Assembly (NCBI GenBank): GCA_963744345.1
Contig: CAVUTD010000017.1
Span: 248,001 to 312,000, forward strand
Reading direction: 5' to 3'
Length of the DNA stretch: 64,000 nt
Source of the DNA: DASTFP01 sp963744345
GTDB lineage: Bacteria > Verrucomicrobiota > Verrucomicrobiia > Chthoniobacterales > Terrimicrobiaceae
Under the pieces are notes generated by a model. The model did not search any database. It was given only the letters and a program-made list of their open reading frames with translations, and was not told the DNA's origin. The first letter of the stretch is position 1. Each line of letters opens with the position of its first letter. Made by a program: the position numbers and the translations under genes. Shown here piece by piece: positions 61,441 to 64,000 of the stretch.

Positions 61441-62526
61441 GTGCTAATTCTCTTGGCAGGCTCAATCATTTTCGTGGGTTCATCGCTCCAAAGGCAGTCG
61501 AAGGCTGTTCGGCTCAAGGACATCGCGCGTCACCTCGATGTATCGATTTCGACGGTCAGCGCAGCGCTTCAAAATCGCAAGGACATTGGAGAGGCGACGC
61601 GCCAGCGCGTGCTGGCGGCGGCCGAGAAGCTTGGTTATCAACCAGACGCCATCGCTCGGAGCCTGGTCACGCGCCGGTCGCACGTTTTGGGGGTTGTCGT
61701 TCCAGATCTTTCCCGATCTTTTTTTTCGGAGTTGATGAAGGGGGTCGACTCCGTAGCGAGTGAGGAGGGATTTAGTCTTCTGGTTTGTAATACGGGTGAG
61801 AGTGCCGAGAAGGAGGATCGAATCCTGGGCATGCTGAAGTCGCGGCGAGTCGATGGTCTTCTTATCGCTTCCGCTCACAGTGCGCGGACAAAGAATTGGA
61901 AACAGGCTTTTGCGAATCTGGCTGTTCCGGTTGTCTTTATGGATCGGCGCTTTCCGCGACTCCATTTTGTGGGAGGTGACGATGAGGCGATCGGTCTGCA
62001 GGCGACCAATCATCTTGCTGAGCAGGGTTATCGCCGGATCGCTCATATCAGCGGTCCTCACACGGTCGCCACGGCCATTGGGCGGAGAAAAGGATATTTG
62101 AAGGCGCTTCGGGGACTCTCTTTTGCATCCCCGCCGGAGCTCATCATCGAGTCAAACTACCATGAGGAATCGGGAGGATTCGAAGCTATGCAAAGGCTTT
62201 TGAACTTGCCGTCACCGCCAGACGCGGTGTTTGCCGCGAGCGATCCGATCGCCATCGGAGCCATGCAGGCGGCGTTGGATCGCGGGTTGCGACTCCCCGA
62301 ACAATTCGGCTTGATCGGCGTCGGCGGCCATCACTATGGCAAGTATCTGCAAGTGCCATTGAGCACAGTTGAGCAGCAGCGCTTTCGAATCGGCCAAAAT
62401 GCCGCGGAAATGCTTATTGAGTTCATCAACGACCGCGAACCGGCCAGTCCCAGACAAGTGCTTGTAGAGCCCCACCTCCTCATTCGGGCCTCATCTCGTC
62501 GCTCACAAAGCCCTCCATCTGAATGA
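61441..62526 (+). CDS. LacI-family transcriptional regulator
   Basis: 361 residues from a GTG at 61441; the first 20 or so residues are not typical and a later start nearer VRLKDIARHLDVS is possible. The helix-turn-helix reads RLKDIARHLDVSISTVSAAL and the hinge minor-groove helix GYQPDAIARSLVT. The sugar-binding core follows (VLGVVVPDLSRSFFSELMKG, VVFMDRRFP, AVFAASDPIAIGAMQAALDRG). It is divergent from dhaK and probably binds the three palindromes at 61200-61425, repressing the dha operon in the absence of an inducing sugar or sugar phosphate. Confidence 0.92.
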   Translation: MLILLAGSIIFVGSSLQRQSKAVRLKDIARHLDVSISTVSAALQNRKDIGEATRQRVLAAAEKLGYQPDAIARSLVTRRSHVLGVVVPDLSRSFFSELMKGVDSVASEEGFSLLVCNTGESAEKEDRILGMLKSRRVDGLLIASAHSARTKNWKQAFANLAVPVVFMDRRFPRLHFVGGDDEAIGLQATNHLAEQGYRRIAHISGPHTVATAIGRRKGYLKALRGLSFASPPELIIESNYHEESGGFEAMQRLLNLPSPPDAVFAASDPIAIGAMQAALDRGLRLPEQFGLIGVGGHHYGKYLQVPLSTVEQQRFRIGQNAAEMLIEFINDREPASPRQVLVEPHLLIRASSRRSQSPPSE

Positions 62527-63049
62527 CGGGTAAGAGAACGTGCGGGACTTGGTTATTCGGCTCTCCTAAACCGGCATTCTGGCATCGTAGTGCTCGATTG
62601 AAAACATCACGCAAAGCCGATTGAAAGAGCCAAAACCCTGGCGAATGTGTCGCGGAAAAGAAGGAGGAATTCTTGCCTCAACGCAGGCACCCCGTCAGTG
62701 AGCGTTAAAGGTCGCAGGACAATGGTCGTGAAACATTCATGCGATCACCTCGCGCGCTTCCACATGATTGGGAGCACTGGAAGGTTTATCCGTTTCCTTT
62801 GGTCGGCTGTTCAAGAGCTTCTGCTCCGAGAACATCCAGTTCGACCGTGAGCGTGTTCACCGTTCGATGATCGAGAAAATCAGATGAGACGGATGCCTGG
62901 GAACCCCGACGCCATCCTGCAGTTGCGGCTGGGGGAGCGTCGGTCCTCGGCGGTTGGACGGGTTCAGGTGTTCTTCGGCACTTCCAGGCACCTGTCCGTT
63001 TGTTAACTTTTCAGCATATCACCTTCTCATTTCCCTGGCACAAAACTTT
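62527..63049. other. intergenic stretch between lacI-type gene and FGGY kinase
   Basis: About 520 bases between convergent genes; no coding sequence recognised, and no clear T-tailed hairpin. Inverted short repeats CAGGTG / CACCTG occur around 62968-62995. Confidence 0.35.
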
Positions 63050-64000
63050 CTACTTCAGCGCCTCAACGGCGGTTCTTTCGATAGCAAGTCCCTCTTCGTA
63101 ACGTTTCATGAAGGCGGTAAAGCCATCAACATCCCGCTGATCGGGAGCTATCGTCGCGGTATTGTCCCCTGCAAAGACCTTGTTGGAGAGATAGGTTTCC
63201 AGCGATTCCTTCTCTTCCTTATGGAGCGTATAGGAGGCAAGCAGTGCGATTCCCCATGCGCCACCCTCGCCTGCGGTCTCCATCACGGAAACAGGAACAT
63301 TCATCGCCGCCGCCATGATCTTCTGGCCCACTTCCTCTGTTTTGAAGAAGCCGCCGTGACCGAGGACCTTCTCGATCTTCACTTGCTCCTGTTCAAAGAG
63401 GATGTCCAATCCGATCTTTAACGTAGCGAGTGCCGAGAACAGATGCGTCCGCATGAAGTTCGAAAGTGAAAAGCGGCTTTCGGGCGTACGGACGAACAGT
63501 GGACGCCCCTCTTCGAGGTGTGTGATGGGCTCGCCCGAAAAGTAATTGTAGGCAAGAAGCCCACCGCCATCCGCATCACCCGTGAGGGCCTTTTTGTACA
63601 ACATTTCAAATAGCTTGGATTGACTGATCTCCACACCAAGCGCATCCACGAATTCTCCGAACAGACCGATCCATGCATTAAGATCGGATGTGCAGGTGTT
63701 GCTATGTGCCATAGCCACTGGCTTGCCGCTGGGCGTCGTCACCATATCGATCTCTTGGTGTAATTTGGAGAGCTCCTTTTCCAAAACGATCATGGCAAAG
63801 ACGGATGTCCCTGCGGAAACGTTGCCCGTTCGCTCGGCAACGCTGTTCGTCGCCACCATGCCTGTGCCTGCGTCTCCCTCCGGCGGACAGAGTGGAATTC
63901 CCGTTTGTAGTTGTCCTGTGGGGTCAAGCAGCTTGGCCCCTTCTTTGGTAAGCACCCCTGCGGCATCTCCCGCGACAAGGACTTTGGGGAAAACGTCCTG
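63050..64000 (-). CDS. FGGY-family carbohydrate kinase (C-terminal part, runs off the window)
   Basis: The frame is open to the right edge at 64000, so only about 316 C-terminal residues are seen, starting QDVFPKVLVAGDAAGVL. Family features: GDAGTGMVATNSVAERTGNVSAGTS (around the phosphate-binding GTS) and the nucleotide-binding ending VLGHGGFFKTEEVGQKIMAAA with AGEGGAWGIALLAS. The nearest groups are xylulokinase/ribulokinase-like. The substrate is unknown; proximity to the dha operon suggests a related sugar pathway. It is on the same strand but separated from that operon by the lacI-type gene. Confidence 0.85.
   Translation of the reverse strand, partial: QDVFPKVLVAGDAAGVLTKEGAKLLDPTGQLQTGIPLCPPEGDAGTGMVATNSVAERTGNVSAGTSVFAMIVLEKELSKLHQEIDMVTTPSGKPVAMAHSNTCTSDLNAWIGLFGEFVDALGVEISQSKLFEMLYKKALTGDADGGGLLAYNYFSGEPITHLEEGRPLFVRTPESRFSLSNFMRTHLFSALATLKIGLDILFEQEQVKIEKVLGHGGFFKTEEVGQKIMAAAMNVPVSVMETAGEGGAWGIALLASYTLHKEEKESLETYLSNKVFAGDNTATIAPDQRDVDGFTAFMKRYEEGLAIERTAVEALK

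Noticed and set aside
1..64000. tRNA, rRNA and CRISPR arrays
   Set aside because: Intergenic regions were read for tRNA-like cloverleaf ends and regularly spaced direct repeats; none was convincing. A tRNAscan-SE run would settle the tRNA question.

Overview
The window reads as chromosomal DNA of a soil-type Verrucomicrobiota bacterium (Spartobacteria/Chthoniobacterales-like). This is an inference from the mix of a free-standing type II prepilin with an FTLIELLVVI signature, a compact DksA-like/rpmG/rpsR cluster, adjacent class I and class II aldolases, AsmA-like and GT9 envelope genes, and several small YCII, GFA, AHSA1 and DUF899 proteins. No rRNA, tRNA or CRISPR array was seen. Most single-copy housekeeping genes are intact, but several accessory genes are frameshifted.

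Left part (1-22 kb), mostly core genome: a small membrane protein, maf, rplI-dnaB, a serine hydrolase and a TPR protein in overlap, fbaA-fbaB (class II then class I aldolase), a prepilin, ilvB (acetolactate synthase large subunit, with no ilvN beside it), a lytic transglycosylase, priA, an AsmA-like protein, the DksA-like/rpmG/rpsR cluster, glgX, two divergent GT9 glycosyltransferases, and rpsL-rpsG. fusA does not follow rpsG.

Middle (22.8-36.5 kb): a non-ribosomal peptide synthetase cluster of about 13 kb directly behind rpsG. Its modules run C-A*-PCP / C-A(methyltransferase)-PCP / C*-PCP / C-A-PCP, and a translationally coupled GAMT-like methyltransferase follows. The first adenylation domain has lost its N-terminal third, the second is frameshifted, the third module has no adenylation domain and its condensation domain carries HP instead of HH, and no release domain is present. 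It is either a decaying cluster, a trans-complemented one, or partly mis-assembled.

Accessory stretch (36.5-55 kb): small stress or detoxification-type proteins (YCII, GFA, AHSA1, DUF899), a predicted beta-propeller protein, a UPF0114 membrane protein, a secreted GH37 trehalase, a degraded NTT/MFS-type transporter pseudogene, a coiled-coil exported protein, archease plus a frameshifted rtcB, a PhyH-type dioxygenase, an aldo/keto reductase, a frameshifted IS110-family transposase, a membrane protein with a cyclic-nucleotide domain, and a GPH-type sugar symporter.

Right end (56-64 kb): a sugar-catabolic operon on the minus strand, dhaK-dhaL-ABC ATPase-ABC permease-tpiA-like, divergent from a LacI-family regulator. 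Three near-identical palindromic sites (consensus CTATAACGTTCTAG) lie between them. The kinase/isomerase pairing fits phosphorylation and isomerisation of a triulose or tetrulose such as dihydroxyacetone or erythrulose; the substrate is not proven. A truncated FGGY-family sugar kinase runs off the right edge.
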